The notes beneath the pieces were generated by a model. It was not told where the DNA came from, ran no database searches, and saw only the letters and a list, made by a program, of their open reading frames with translations. From the NCBI GenBank assembly GCA_963853835.1, contig OY970821.1:48748646-48812645 (forward strand): DNA of 64,000 nucleotides, written 5' to 3'. Position 1 is the stretch's first letter. The number at the start of each line of letters is the position of its first letter. Positions 1-9,386 of this stretch are shown piece after piece. The DNA is from Calendula officinalis. Lineage: Eukaryota > Streptophyta > Magnoliopsida > Asterales > Asteraceae. A program made the position numbers and the translations under genes.

Positions 1-76
1 CTATCATCTCTTTTAAAACCAAATCAACATCTTCCACAAGGAGTTCTTCACAAAGACCACTAATCATTGATTTATA

Positions 77-1078
77 TTAGTCGAAAGTCGGAACCATCTT
101 TTTGGATGACATCTTTCGTGTTAGATTCATAGCTTCAAAGTATTTCCTGCTATCGAGCAAAGCATACAATACCTCTTGGTAGGTGCTCGGAATGGGTTCA
201 CACCCTTTTAGCAACATAGTGTCAAAAAGCTTAATACTTTCTTCAACTCGACCGTTTTTCCTCAAACCCGAAATTAATATGTTTACCAAGATTGTATCAG
301 GCTCTACGCCCTCGGTTTCCATCTTCCGTAATAATGAAAATGCTTCCTCAACGCGACCAACTTCACACAACCCGTGCATTAAAGCTGAAAAGGTTCTCGC
401 ATTAGGCTTACAACCTTGTTTAGGCATTTCATCGAACACTTGGCGTGCACCCTCAACATCCCCGTTTTTAAACAGCCCTTTGATTATGATATTCAAACAA
501 CAAACGTCAACTTCAACACCTAACTTTCCAGCACTCAAATAAACCTCATGAATCACATCAAAATTCTTAGTGTTAACAAGCAAATTCAACACGAAATTAA
601 ACGTTTTAGCCGTCGGCCAAGTGCTGTAATTTGGCATATCGAGAAGAGTTTCGATTACTCGGTTTATTCTACCAGCACCCAACCCGTAAATCCGGATCAC
701 ATTGTAGAAAAATCCATCAGAAAGCCTACACTTTTTTTCATGTTTGATTGTCTTCATGAATTGTTCAATTCCATCAAAGTTTTTGGCTTTTGAAAGATTA
801 TTTATCACGGACGTGTAAAGAGCTTCATTTGGTTTATAATCTTTTCGCTTAGAGAGTTGATCTAGAACATTGAGAGTCGAATTGGGATCTTTTAGGGCTT
901 CGAAAATTTTGATGACTTCAGTTGGGCTTAACCAGTCTTTATGGTTGCGTAAATCAAGAGGATCGGGTGTTCTGCTAGATTCAAGTGAAGCAGCTGAATG
1001 ATACCCAGTTGGTTGAATGAAAATCGGATAACTTTTGCGAAGCGTGGTACTGCAATTAACGATCCAACGATAAATCAT
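77..1078 (-). CDS. P-class pentatricopeptide repeat (PPR) protein, with premature stop / edge-truncated
   Basis: RNA-binding organelle protein of the PPR family; members bind single-stranded organelle RNA and act in processing, stability or translation. Seen: 333 codons from an ATG at 1078 to a TAA at 77-79. The N-terminus (MIYRWIVNCSTTLRKS) is rich in Arg, Ser and Thr and poor in acid, fitting a mitochondrial targeting peptide. Four clear 35-residue repeats lie at about residues 191-225, 226-260, 261-295 and 296-330 (for example a repeat starting NARTFSALMHGLCEVGRVEE), with weaker helical repeats from about 85 to 190. No introns, typical of the family. Odd: the same frame continues past the TAA to the window edge with another PPR-like stretch (ISGLCEELLVEDVDLVLKEM), so the stop looks like a nonsense mutation (TCA to TAA is one possible single change) rather than the natural end. 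Family call is secure; the specific orthologue is not identified. Confidence 0.85.
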   Translation of the reverse strand: MIYRWIVNCSTTLRKSYPIFIQPTGYHSAASLESSRTPDPLDLRNHKDWLSPTEVIKIFEALKDPNSTLNVLDQLSKRKDYKPNEALYTSVINNLSKAKNFDGIEQFMKTIKHEKKCRLSDGFFYNVIRIYGLGAGRINRVIETLLDMPNYSTWPTAKTFNFVLNLLVNTKNFDVIHEVYLSAGKLGVEVDVCCLNIIIKGLFKNGDVEGARQVFDEMPKQGCKPNARTFSALMHGLCEVGRVEEAFSLLRKMETEGVEPDTILVNILISGLRKNGRVEESIKLFDTMLLKGCEPIPSTYQEVLYALLDSRKYFEAMNLTRKMSSKKMVPTFD

Positions 1079-1333
1079 TCTTAGATTTTTTTATTTGATC
1101 AGGTTTTGGTTCGAAGAAAAATGAGAATATGGCTATAAAAAGGGTATAGTTCTCCTCTTCCTCACAGACATCATATTTGATCACAAACTTCTCACTATAT
1201 CACAAATAACAAAAGTTTTGTTAATGGGCCATTATACATTTTTTCTTAAAAGGGAAATGTTTAAATTAGTGGTTAAGGAAATATTTTTACGTAATAGTAA
1301 GTTAACTAATAAGATCATCCGTTTGTTAAATGC
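1079..1333. other. Intergenic, 5' side of the PPR gene
   Basis: AT-rich and non-coding. It contains a plus-strand TATA-like string (CTATAAAAAG, about 1133-1142) facing away from the PPR gene; no gene follows it directly. I see no clear promoter for the PPR gene itself. Confidence 0.4.
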
Positions 1334-1336
1334 TTA

Positions 1337-1659
1337 GAGCATCTCCAACCAATCTCTATTACCCCCTCTATCTCCATATTTGAAGGCTTTTCTCCTCCAA
1401 CTCACCTCTATCCCTCACTCTAAATATAGAGAGAGAAAAGTTCACTCTATATTTAGAGTGAGAGAAATCCACTCTATCCATGGACCCCACATTTGTTTGT
1501 GAGTGTAATTGTATATGTAATATGAGTCCCACTAATTATAAAGAGTTTTGAAGAGATGAATAGAGTTTATGGTTGGAGTTGAGAGGATGTTTAGAGTGAA
1601 TGGGCCCACCAATTTATAGAGATAGAGTGATTTTATGGAGTTTATGGTTGAAGATGCTC
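1337..1659. mobile_element. Tourist/Harbinger-type MITE, 323 bp
   Basis: Terminal inverted repeats GAGCATCTCCAACCA (left) and TGGTTGAAGATGCTC (right), one mismatch in 15. Flanked by the 3-bp duplication TTA (1334-1336 and 1660-1662), the signature of PIF/Harbinger-mobilised MITEs. The interior is rich in CTCTAAATATAGAG-type palindromes and has no coding potential. Confidence 0.85.
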
Positions 1660-1662
1660 TTA

Positions 1663-2222
1663 GGGGCTGCTCAAATGATCGCTAAAATAAGTCGATGGTG
1701 GAACATCTCTTCTGATTCCATCCTTTCACTGTCGAATTTATTGTCATGGGGTGATTTGTTGGATTTTAAGGGTGCTCACTATAATGCATTCATGGGAGTA
1801 ATTTATACCTTCCTTTGGTATTTATGGAAGTTCAGAAACGCAAAGGTTTTTTCCAATCAGATCCGGGGTATTGGCGGTATTGATTCTTTGTTCATAAATG
1901 TTCAAGCTATTTCGTATTATTGGTTAAAAAGTAGACTTCGGGTTGTTTCTTTGGCGGATAAATGGCAGCTTTAGTGTACCGATCAATCGGCTTGCTTCTG
2001 ATGGCTTGAATGCTTGATCGTTCCTTTAGGAGTTTTCTTTTGGTTTGTGGATGTTTTAGGTGGTTTCTTTTTTGGTGCTCTTTTGTGTTGTATGTTTTGT
2101 TTCCTTGTTTGTATTTTCGTGTTAATTCCTTGCTAACTTTTTAATGCAGTTTTCTCGGGTTCCTAGGTCGGGGTGATGATTTTGTCGAAGCTCTTGTCCT
2201 TGGTTCTCTTTTGCCGTTCAAA
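1663..2222 (+). pseudogene. LINE (non-LTR retrotransposon) 3' fragment
   Basis: An open frame to the TAG at 1972-1974 encodes a stretch resembling the C-terminal zinc-binding region of plant LINE reverse transcriptases, with conserved features such as RWWN, LSWGDLLDF and a TFLWYLWKFRNAKVF block. The 5' part is missing and the MITE ends exactly where LINE homology begins. The bases after the stop are T/G-rich and look like a LINE 3' UTR. The full open frame starts inside the MITE, which is coincidental. Confidence 0.6.
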
Positions 2223-2429
2223 GGGTTTTTCTAACATATGCCCCATAGGCATATGTTAAGGTGGATTAATGATCTTAAACTTTTCAAGAAATCCACAAAA
2301 ATCATTTAATACATCACTTAAAACTATCAAATTTGGGTTTATTAAATGTTCGTTGCTAGTGTTTAAGAAATTTTGACTTCATTAAATACATCCTAACATA
2401 TGCCTAGGGGTTATATGTTAGAAAAACCC
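2223..2429. mobile_element. MITE with ~36-bp terminal inverted repeats, 207 bp
   Basis: Left end GGGTTTTTCTAACATATGCC and right end (reverse complement) GGGTTTTTCTAACATATAAC extend into inverted repeats of about 36 bp that also share a CATATGTTA motif. No coding capacity and no convincing target duplication. A similar terminus occurs alone at 21354-21376 in an intron of the dioxygenase gene. Confidence 0.7.
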
Positions 2430-2582
2430 AATTAATTATATTAACCAATTGAAAAAACATCTAAGGGCAATGATTAGGATTATTTTTTTAAATGCATCTA
2501 AACATGTCCTATCAAGTAAACTAACGCTTCAAATTGAGTAACTAGAAAGGAATAAGGCGTTGATTTGTAGGGTGCTATAATT

Positions 2583-2914
2583 TAGGTCTGCGCGTGTTTC
2601 AAGAATAAAACGAACCGCTTGAAATTGAACCAAACAGAAAACTGCAAAAATAGTTTCGGCCAAGGTTCGAACTGCTGACGCTCAAAACGGAACCAAACTT
2701 AACCGAGAATCGAACCAAAACGAACCAAACCAAAACAAACCAAACCGAACCGAGAGCCGATATAGTTTATGTCTTTTTTCAGTGTTTTCTTGGTTTTGGA
2801 CCGAACCAAACCATTCGGAACCGAACCGCTCGAAACCGAGAACCGATTTTGCTCGAAACCGCTCTGGTTCGGTTCAGCGTTCCGGTCAGTTTCGGTCCAG
2901 TTTACACAGACCTA
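2583..2914. mobile_element. hAT-like non-autonomous element rich in AACCGAACC
   Basis: Ends TAGGTCTGCG (left) and, inverted, TAGGTCTGTG (right). The interior consists of degenerate AACCGAACCAAACC subterminal repeats on both strands, typical of non-autonomous hAT elements. The 8-bp flanks (CTATAATT and TTGGAATT) match at only five positions, so the target duplication is decayed or the right border is slightly off. Confidence 0.55.
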
Positions 2915-3454
2915 TTGGAATTAGAATATGTCAAGAAATTGAAATCCTTAAGAAAAATTGAATTGGAATTTAAAAGTTGTTTGAATGACAGAAAATGGAA
3001 TTCAAACCCAATTTTATATTTGTTTTATAAGCTGAAAATGAAATTGTAATTCATACAAAATGATTAAATTAACTCTCTTTTTTTGCTTAGTTGTACTTTG
3101 ATTTATAACATTTTTAACCAAAATTGGCCTTAACTTCATTTTTAAAAGAGAAATTGTATTCTGTTATATCAATTGTGTCTACTCATGTGTCTACTAATTT
3201 AATAATTACAAGTGTTAAAATCAATGGCTGATATGAGGAAAGAGATCGAATTAGTAGATTACACATTTCAAGTTTAGAAGAAGATAAACATACAGGTGGA
3301 CACAAATGATAAGACTCAATATCATTTATCTTTTCAAAATTTGTAGTTTGAACTTTAAATCTTGTAGTTCAAATCTTATAGGTTAGTAGTATTATTTTTG
3401 GTTATTTCCAAAGTTTATGAACCCACATCTAGAGGACAGAACAGGGTAGATTTA
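2915..3454. other. AT-rich intergenic, no gene seen
   Basis: No coding region, RNA gene or clear transposon ends recognised. Confidence 0.5.
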
Positions 3455-3686
3455 TGTGCCCGTTTTTGTCAAACCCAGTCTTTTATCTAACCAATTAAAA
3501 AGTCTTTTTTATAAGTTATGTGTTACTAAGGTCTCTAGCCTAATGTCATGGGTTCAAGTCTCGTTATAGATGTGCTCGTTTTTGTCAAACCCGGTTTTTT
3601 ATCTAACCAATTAGAAAGTCTTTTCTATAAGGTATGTGTTACTAAGGCCTCTAGCCTAATGTCATGGGTTCAAGTTTCGTTATAGA
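3455..3686 (+). repeat. Tandem duplication, 2 x 116 bp, SINE-like box B
   Basis: Two copies (3455-3570, 3571-3686) differ at only a few positions. Each ends with GGGTTCAAGTCTCGT or a near match, resembling a pol III box B, after an AAGGTCTCTAGCCTAATG stretch, which suggests a tRNA-derived SINE origin. This is inference; no poly(A) tail or target duplication is visible. Confidence 0.5.
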
Positions 3687-3784
3687 CAAATGGTACTGAA
3701 GATTATTCTCCATAGGTGGAAGGTTCAAGAGAAATCATACTGTCCCTTATGGATGTTACCGTCTAGATTCGAATCAGTAACAAG

Positions 3785-4875
3785 CAGGGCCGGCCACACC
3801 CACCCATGTTCCAAAGGTTCATTGAACAGGGCCTACCATTTTATAGGGCCCAAAATTTATTCTATTTCCAGCTCATACTCTTAACTAGATTTATACATGG
3901 CCCAAAATTACACCGTAATTTTATAGTGTAAACTCTTAACTAGATTTGTACCAGGCCAAAACTTTTAACTAGATTTTATAGGGCCCAAAATGTGTACTAT
4001 ATCCAGCCCAAACTCTTAACTAGATTAATACAACTATTCAATTACACCATAACCCACTACAGCACTAGTTAATTACTCATCTCCACATCAAGAAATTCAG
4101 AGATTACGGCGACGATTTTTGAATATGATTGCAAACAGCCAATGTTTTAAAACCCGGGTTATTACTCGGCCCGGTAAGATGACCGGGTCACGGGTCAACC
4201 GGTTCAACCGGTGGGTTAACCCGGGTCAACTAACGACATATAAAAAAAATTAAATAAAAAATATGTATGTCATGTGGTAAAGTTTGTACATTATTATACA
4301 TTTAATCTAAAAACATTTAAAATCGGGTCAACTAACATCATATAAACAAATATTATACAAAATATGTGTGTATCATTCAATAAAATGTGCACATTTGAAC
4401 TAAAATATTAAAAACCGGGTCAACCCGGGTCGCCGGTTTTCACAATACCCGGTCGGGTCGAAGAGGGTCAATTCTAAGCAAAAACCCGGTCATGGTTGAA
4501 CCGCCTTTTACATCGGGTCACAGTTGAACCGGTTCAACCGGCCGGGTCAACCTGGGTTTTAAAACATTACAAACAGCTACCATAATTATGAATTATCCTC
4601 AACGATATCCTCCTAAATCGGAGGTAACTTACTTTTAACTCACATACAACAATTTGGGTTGAATTAGGTTGGGCTATAATTTTTTTTTTTTTAATTTCCT
4701 AAGTAAAAATAAGTTTGATTTTTTATGAAATATTTTGATTGAAATTTTACTTCAAAATATTTAATGAGATTAAATATAAATTAGAATTTTATTGTTTATA
4801 ATTTAAGATTTTATAAGTTTTAGGGCCTTTTTAGATAAATTGTACAGGGCCTTCAAATTCTTGGGGCGGGCCCTG
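3785..4875. mobile_element. Non-autonomous hAT element, host of a second hAT insertion
   Basis: Ends CAGGGCCGGCC (left) and CAGGGCCCGCCCC (right, inverted) with 8-bp flanks GTAACAAG (3777-3784) and CTAACAAG (4876-4883), 7 of 8 identical. The interior contains GGGCCCAAAA-type repeats and no transposase. A second element lies inside at 4140-4569, so the original length was about 650 bp. Confidence 0.75.
4140..4569. mobile_element. Nested non-autonomous hAT element, 430 bp
   Basis: Ends CAATGTTTTAAAACCC (left) and, inverted, TAATGTTTTAAAACCC (right). Perfect 8-bp target duplication CAAACAGC at 4132-4139 and 4570-4577. Dense CCGGGTCAAC / GGTTCAACCGG subterminal repeats and no ORF. It interrupts the 3785-4875 element and is therefore younger. 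Confidence 0.85.
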
Positions 4876-5056
4876 CTAACAAGTTACGTGTTGAAACTGA
4901 AACATATTATTTTTTTCAAGAAATTTATATGGGAAAAAAAGAAATTAGACGAAAAAGCAATATAATTAATCTGTCAAACTAATTTACATCAACGCACGTA
5001 TAGTAACGTGGAAAGAAAATAATATAATCGACAAAGACAAGACATAGACTTCCCAC

Positions 5057-5500
5057 TAGGGGTGTAAACGAGTCGAGTCGAGCCGAGTTCTGCCAAGCTC
5101 GAGCTCGACTCGCTAATTAAAACTCGACTCGAAACTCGACGAGCTTCCATTTTTAAGCTCGAACTCGACTCGGTGAAAGCTCGAAACTCGACTCGATACT
5201 CGGCTCGGCTCGAATAATCTTAATTTTTCTTAAAAATGCACATTTTTGTTGTAAATATGTATATGGAAAAGGGTAAAAAGGTAATTATGTATATGAAAAG
5301 GGAAAAAAGGTAATTAAATAAAAACTCGATAAGGCTCGCGAGCCTAGCGAGCTGTGTATTTTGGAACTCGAACTCGACTCGAAGCCCTACTCGAGTAGCT
5401 CGAGCTCGAGCTCGACTCGGTTCACAACAAGTCAATTCCGAGTATTTTGCGAGTCGGTCTCGAGTAACTCACGAGCTGTCTCGACTCGATTACACCCCTA
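5057..5500. mobile_element. Non-autonomous hAT element, CGAGTCGAG-rich, 444 bp
   Basis: Terminal repeats TAGGGGTGTAAACGAGTCGA and, inverted, TAGGGGTGTAATCGAGTCGA. Perfect 8-bp target duplication CTTCCCAC at 5049-5056 and 5501-5508. Subterminal CGAGCTCGACTCG arrays are palindromic. Short open frames inside it, including one with a serine run, are by-products of the repeats. Confidence 0.9.
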
Positions 5501-5560
5501 CTTCCCACCACACAAACACAACAAAAAGAAGACCAACATTATTCATTGACTAGAATCAGA

Positions 5561-5818
5561 TCAACTACCACAACCACCACCACCTCCTCCTCCACCACCA
5601 GCCATGCCGGTGGAGGCCATATCTGTAGCTGCTACGTTCTTCCCTCTATCGGCCTCCACACTATCCCCTGTTTCTACGTCACGATTGATTTGACGTCTAC
5701 ACGGAACCCCAGTTATTTTGTGGTGTCTTTTCCGGTGGTGGTGGTGGCTGCCACCGCCGTCGTTGCCGCCTTTATAACAAAGGGTGATTGCAGTAGCTTC
5801 CATGTTCCCAAAAGACAT
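5561..5818 (-). CDS. Small hypothetical protein with His and Gly runs
   Basis: 85 codons from ATG 5818 (or the second ATG five codons later) to TGA 5561-5563. A HHHHRKRHHK basic block lies near residues 25-35 and the C-terminus is a run of glycines ending GCGS. No family recognised. The segment is clearly more GC-rich than its surroundings, which supports coding. Upstream on the same strand are a TATA-like TTTATATATG (about 5897-5906) and two adjacent W-box cores (TTGACC 5855-5860, TTGACT 5862-5867, read on the plus strand), so WRKY control is possible. A plus-strand frame (5546-5836) overlaps it; I prefer the minus strand because of the upstream elements, but the choice is uncertain. Confidence 0.35.
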   Translation of the reverse strand: MSFGNMEATAITLCYKGGNDGGGSHHHHRKRHHKITGVPCRRQINRDVETGDSVEADRGKNVAATDMASTGMAGGGGGGGGGCGS

Positions 5819-6486
5819 TACTGCACCATAAGATGATCATAAACCCTCAAGTTGTTGACCGTTGACTGGGTGTTTAATTAATTAAAATTAAAATTAACAT
5901 ATATAAATCAGTTTGCAGGCAGGCTGCTAATAGACGCCATCCATATAAAAGAATTGAGCAAACCGGCCTGGTATATTGGATTATGATTTTCTTAACGAAG
6001 ATTATTACTTAAATTCGAGGTAGTTGTCTTTTTGTTATCTGACATAGTAATATATAATTAAAAAAATGAAATATCATAAAATAAATGTAAATATTAAATT
6101 CTTTCGAACTACCTTTGGGAATTCGTTGTAATTAATGCTATTTTAAAATACTTTGGAAGGATGTTTTGATAGTTTAATATAATCAAGAAAATATTTATAC
6201 CTCAATCATTTCAAAATAATGACATATTATTCGTTTCATATTTTATTAGACAAAATATTATAATGAAAATTAAATTGGACACTTAGTGCATTTTAATTAA
6301 AGTGCGCTTAATAATTTTTAAAAGTAAAGTAAAAGTAAGAGAAATTAAATGATTTCATTATATTAAATAAGATAGCCAGTAAATGTAAGCCTATTTTTAC
6401 TTAATAAAGTAAATTTTCAAAATGTATAACTTATTTTAAAACACCATAAAATGAAAATATATCATTTATTCTGAAATGGATGATGT
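5819..6486. other. AT-rich intergenic
   Basis: Contains the possible promoter of the 5561-5818 ORF in its first 100 bp. The rest is AT-rich with no gene or transposon ends recognised. Confidence 0.4.
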
Positions 6487-6606
6487 ATTTTTTTTTAATG
6501 ATAAATCTTAATCTACACCTAATTTCCACATATGTTCAAGACGATACTTGAACTTCCAACCTCAAGGTTATGAGGCAAACACTATACTAATAGACCAAAG
6601 GTCCTT
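6487..6606 (-). mobile_element. SINE-like, tRNA-derived element
   Basis: Read on the minus strand it begins AAGGACCTTTGGTCTATTAG, continues to a box B-like GGAAGTTCAAGTATC, and ends in an A-run (T-run at 6487-6496 on the plus strand). This is the layout of plant SINEs. Flanks GGATGATGTA (left) and GGATGAAATA (right) may be a diverged target duplication. Confidence 0.5.
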
Positions 6607-6769
6607 CTTAAACGGATGAAATATTAAATAATAAATGATGCACGGATAATACATGCAAATTATACTTACTAACAAGTGTCACTAGTAAAACACTATTACT
6701 AAAGTCGAAATGTGTTCCTAAAAGTAGGGGGAAATAGTCGCTAAGGTGCACTAAACAGAAAAAATTACT

Positions 6770-7465
6770 TGTGGACCATTGCTTTGAGTTGCCCCTTTTG
6801 CGACGATCATGTTGTCGCAAAGATATTTATATTTTATTACTATGAAGATTTTCCCGGGCCACTCGTCGCTAAAAGGCAGCCTTTTAGCGAGAGCGGGTAT
6901 GGGTCGGGTACGGGTTTTATAATACTCGCACCGTTTATACCCGACCCGAATATATATATTAATGTGTAATTTTTTTTATACGGATTTAGCCCACTAGTCA
7001 CTACTCAAACTTAGGCCAACTCTTAATCTCTCATTAGCCCAATTTAATAATGGTTAAAATATGTCTCGTCTCCCGGTAGTCCATTATGTATTGAACGTCT
7101 GAACGAACTAAGAGTATTGAATGTTTTAGCTATTTTATTTCATTTTTTATTGAACGATTACCTGTCGGGTTACCCGTACCCGGCGGGGATTTTTCTACCC
7201 GAACCCGTCGGGTATTTGACCGGGTACGGGGCGGGGTACGGGTATGAGAATAGCAGGTAGGGTACGGGTACGGGTTTTGCAGTACCCACTACTACCCGTA
7301 TCCATTTACATCTCTAAAAAGACTTTCCATTTTATTGATATATTTTAGCGACTATACAAAAGGTATTTCCATTTTTCTTTTGCTTCAAATTGAAATTTGC
7401 CCGGTTAAATTTCAGTGAAGACACATCGCGCATGTGCTCGCTAAAAGTATTTTTATTTTATTTTT
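6770..7465. repeat. TCGCTAAAA-motif fragment split by a GGGTACGGG-rich block
   Basis: TCGCTAAAA and TTTTAGCGA motifs around 6850-6890 and 7345-7450 recall the subterminal motif of the CACTA element at 57820-61723. Between about 6890 and 7316 lies a block dense in GGGTACGGGT and ACCCGTACCC, the look of another non-autonomous hAT element, ending TTTACATCTCT. No intact terminal repeats or target duplications found, so borders are approximate. Confidence 0.35.
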
Positions 7466-7524
7466 TATTTAGTTTTTATACATCCAAACGTAAATATTCC
7501 AGAATTAAAAGGTCTACCTAGGAG

Positions 7525-8580
7525 GCGTGGTGTAGTTGACCGGTTATTTATATTTGGTGGAATCAAAATAAGTTGGTATTTAACGGAAAAGGTTTGGACA
7601 CTAACCAATTATTTCGTGAAATTTAAATTCGTAGGTGTCGAGAAGGAGCAAATCAAATGCGTTAGGAGATCGGCTTATCTTGGTTTCAATGGACCGTTCT
7701 GGACAGGGATGTCAATCAACATCCGCCCCGATGATCATCCACCCAATCCGACCCGTCTGTGATGGATATGGATGAAGTTAAATGGGTGAATATCGGATGT
7801 GGAACGGATGTGATGTTTATTGGAGCTGATATGGATGACGATTTTCAATCCATTGATGAATCCACTTAACCCGAAATTAAATTTTCTATATTGTAATTTT
7901 ACATAATTAAGAATATATATTTACACATTTACTGGATTTATATAATTTATACGTACCACAATATTAAAGATAACTAAATTTATAAACATTATAAGTCATG
8001 ATCTAAGCTTTTAATTTTATCAAGTCATGTTTTTTGTATCTATCAACATTTGAAGATTAGATACAAATTAACTATATATGTTCTATGAATTGAATGTAGA
8101 TTCGTAGTTATGTTTTCATTTGTATCTTTTTTTTTTAAAAAAAATTACGTATATACATACAATAAAAATCATAAATTATTTATAAAAATATCGCATTTCC
8201 TTTAAGAAACAAAATTCTTTTGACATCCAATGGACGAATGTCAATTTACCCGCTTTAATCCAATGGATATAGATATGGATGGATGAAATGATTTTAAATG
8301 GATATAGATATGGATATAGACATGGATGATTTAAATTTAAATGGATATGAATATGGATATGACATCACCAGATCCAATGGCATCCCTAGTTTTGGATAGT
8401 GGATCGATTTTTCTCTTATTTTAGGTGTTTGTGGGTCAATATGTTGGTTTGGGCTTTAATTTTGTTTTCGATGAGCTATGTTGTTTCTTATTGGCCTACG
8501 TTTGGATTTTGTATATAGTTTGCTTTGCTTTGTAAGTTTCCTCATGTAAGTGATGAAATTTGTCAGATGTAAACACTATA
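7525..8580 (+). pseudogene. LINE 3' fragment interrupted by a hAT element
   Basis: 7525-7703 reads as a decayed LINE reverse-transcriptase C-terminus (IWWNQNKLVFNGKG, then FQWTVLD). 8389-8580 continues with T/G-rich LINE-type 3' sequence (TTTGTGGGTCAATATG). Between them lies a 685-bp hAT element, so the two pieces were one LINE tail. Confidence 0.5.
7704..8388. mobile_element. Non-autonomous hAT element, ATGGATATGG-rich, 685 bp
   Basis: Ends CAGGGATGTCAAT and, inverted, TAGGGATGCCATT. Flanks GTTCTGGA (7696-7703) and GTTTTGGA (8389-8396) match at 7 of 8. Subterminal ATGGATATGGAT repeats on both sides, AT-rich core, no ORF. Inserted in a LINE fragment. Confidence 0.8.
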
Positions 8581-8603
8581 GGGGTGATCAAACGTGTTAT
8601 TAT

Positions 8604-9370
8604 TGTTGGGTTTCGTACACATTTAACGTCACTATTTTCGTCGCGGAATTACGAACAATTAATACGATAAACTACGAAGCTTAAGGATCGCTTAGATCTA
8701 CGAGTCTAAGGCAACTAGTAATAAATAAATACTTACATTAGCGGTGCTCGGTGATTCGACTCCTTGAGAACGAGTACGCGCCAGAACTTGACAACGAACT
8801 TATGATTCAAGAAAGAACCCCTCTACTTGATCACACTCGAGGTTGACAACGAACGAGACAATACACCACGATGTAGTGCAAAGTACCCTTGAGAAAACCC
8901 AAACGAAAACACCACCGAAAACTATTTCGGCGGCGGTCCGGCAGCGGCGTTACGGCGGCCGGAGGTGGCTTCGGTCGGCGGTCGTTCGAACGGACGAAGG
9001 GGGGGCCGAACTTTGGGAGTAGGGTTCTCAATTAATGAGTTTGATGTATTTGGTCAATACCCCAAGGTCCCTTTATATAGGTTTAGGAAAACCTATGTTT
9101 CCTTATTTGAGTTGGACTCAAATTGACCTAAAGCCCGTCTTGTTTAATTAAACCATTAATTAACCAAGCCCGATATGGAATAACAAATTAATTACCCATT
9201 AACTTATTCCAGTCCACCAAGCCCGATACGCATTAATTATACAATTAATTAATGCCCGGTTCGTTTATTCTCGTGTTCGGTTGTGTCCCGAGAGCAACCC
9301 TAGTAGGACTTTAATTTACGTTTACCAAGTCAAACCGTTTATTTGAAGACGTTGGATACCATTTCCAACA
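8604..9370 (-). repeat. Copia-1 3' LTR
   Basis: Begins TGTTGGGTTT and ends TTTCCAACA on the plus strand. Minus-strand TATA box TATATAAAGG lies at about 9070-9079. The short ORFs inside (for example 8831-9031) are repeated in the other LTR and are not genes. Confidence 0.95.
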
Positions 9371-9386
9371 GTCTCCCACTTGGACA
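9371..9386 (-). other. Copia-1 polypurine tract
   Basis: Minus-strand CAAGTGGGAGAC directly inside the 3' LTR; site of plus-strand DNA priming in Copia elements. Confidence 0.8.

Noticed and set aside
1600..1974. Complete 124-codon gene
   Set aside because: Its ATG is inside the MITE; only the portion after 1662 has LINE homology, so the ORF is a chance fusion.
5361..5549. 62-codon plus-strand ORF with a serine run
   Set aside because: It lies mostly inside the CGAGTCGAG repeats of the hAT element and crosses its border; a by-product of repeat composition.
8831..9031. Basic Pro/Arg-rich ORF
   Set aside because: Inside the Copia-1 LTR; the matching stretch in the other LTR is read differently, and the family has no known LTR-coded protein.
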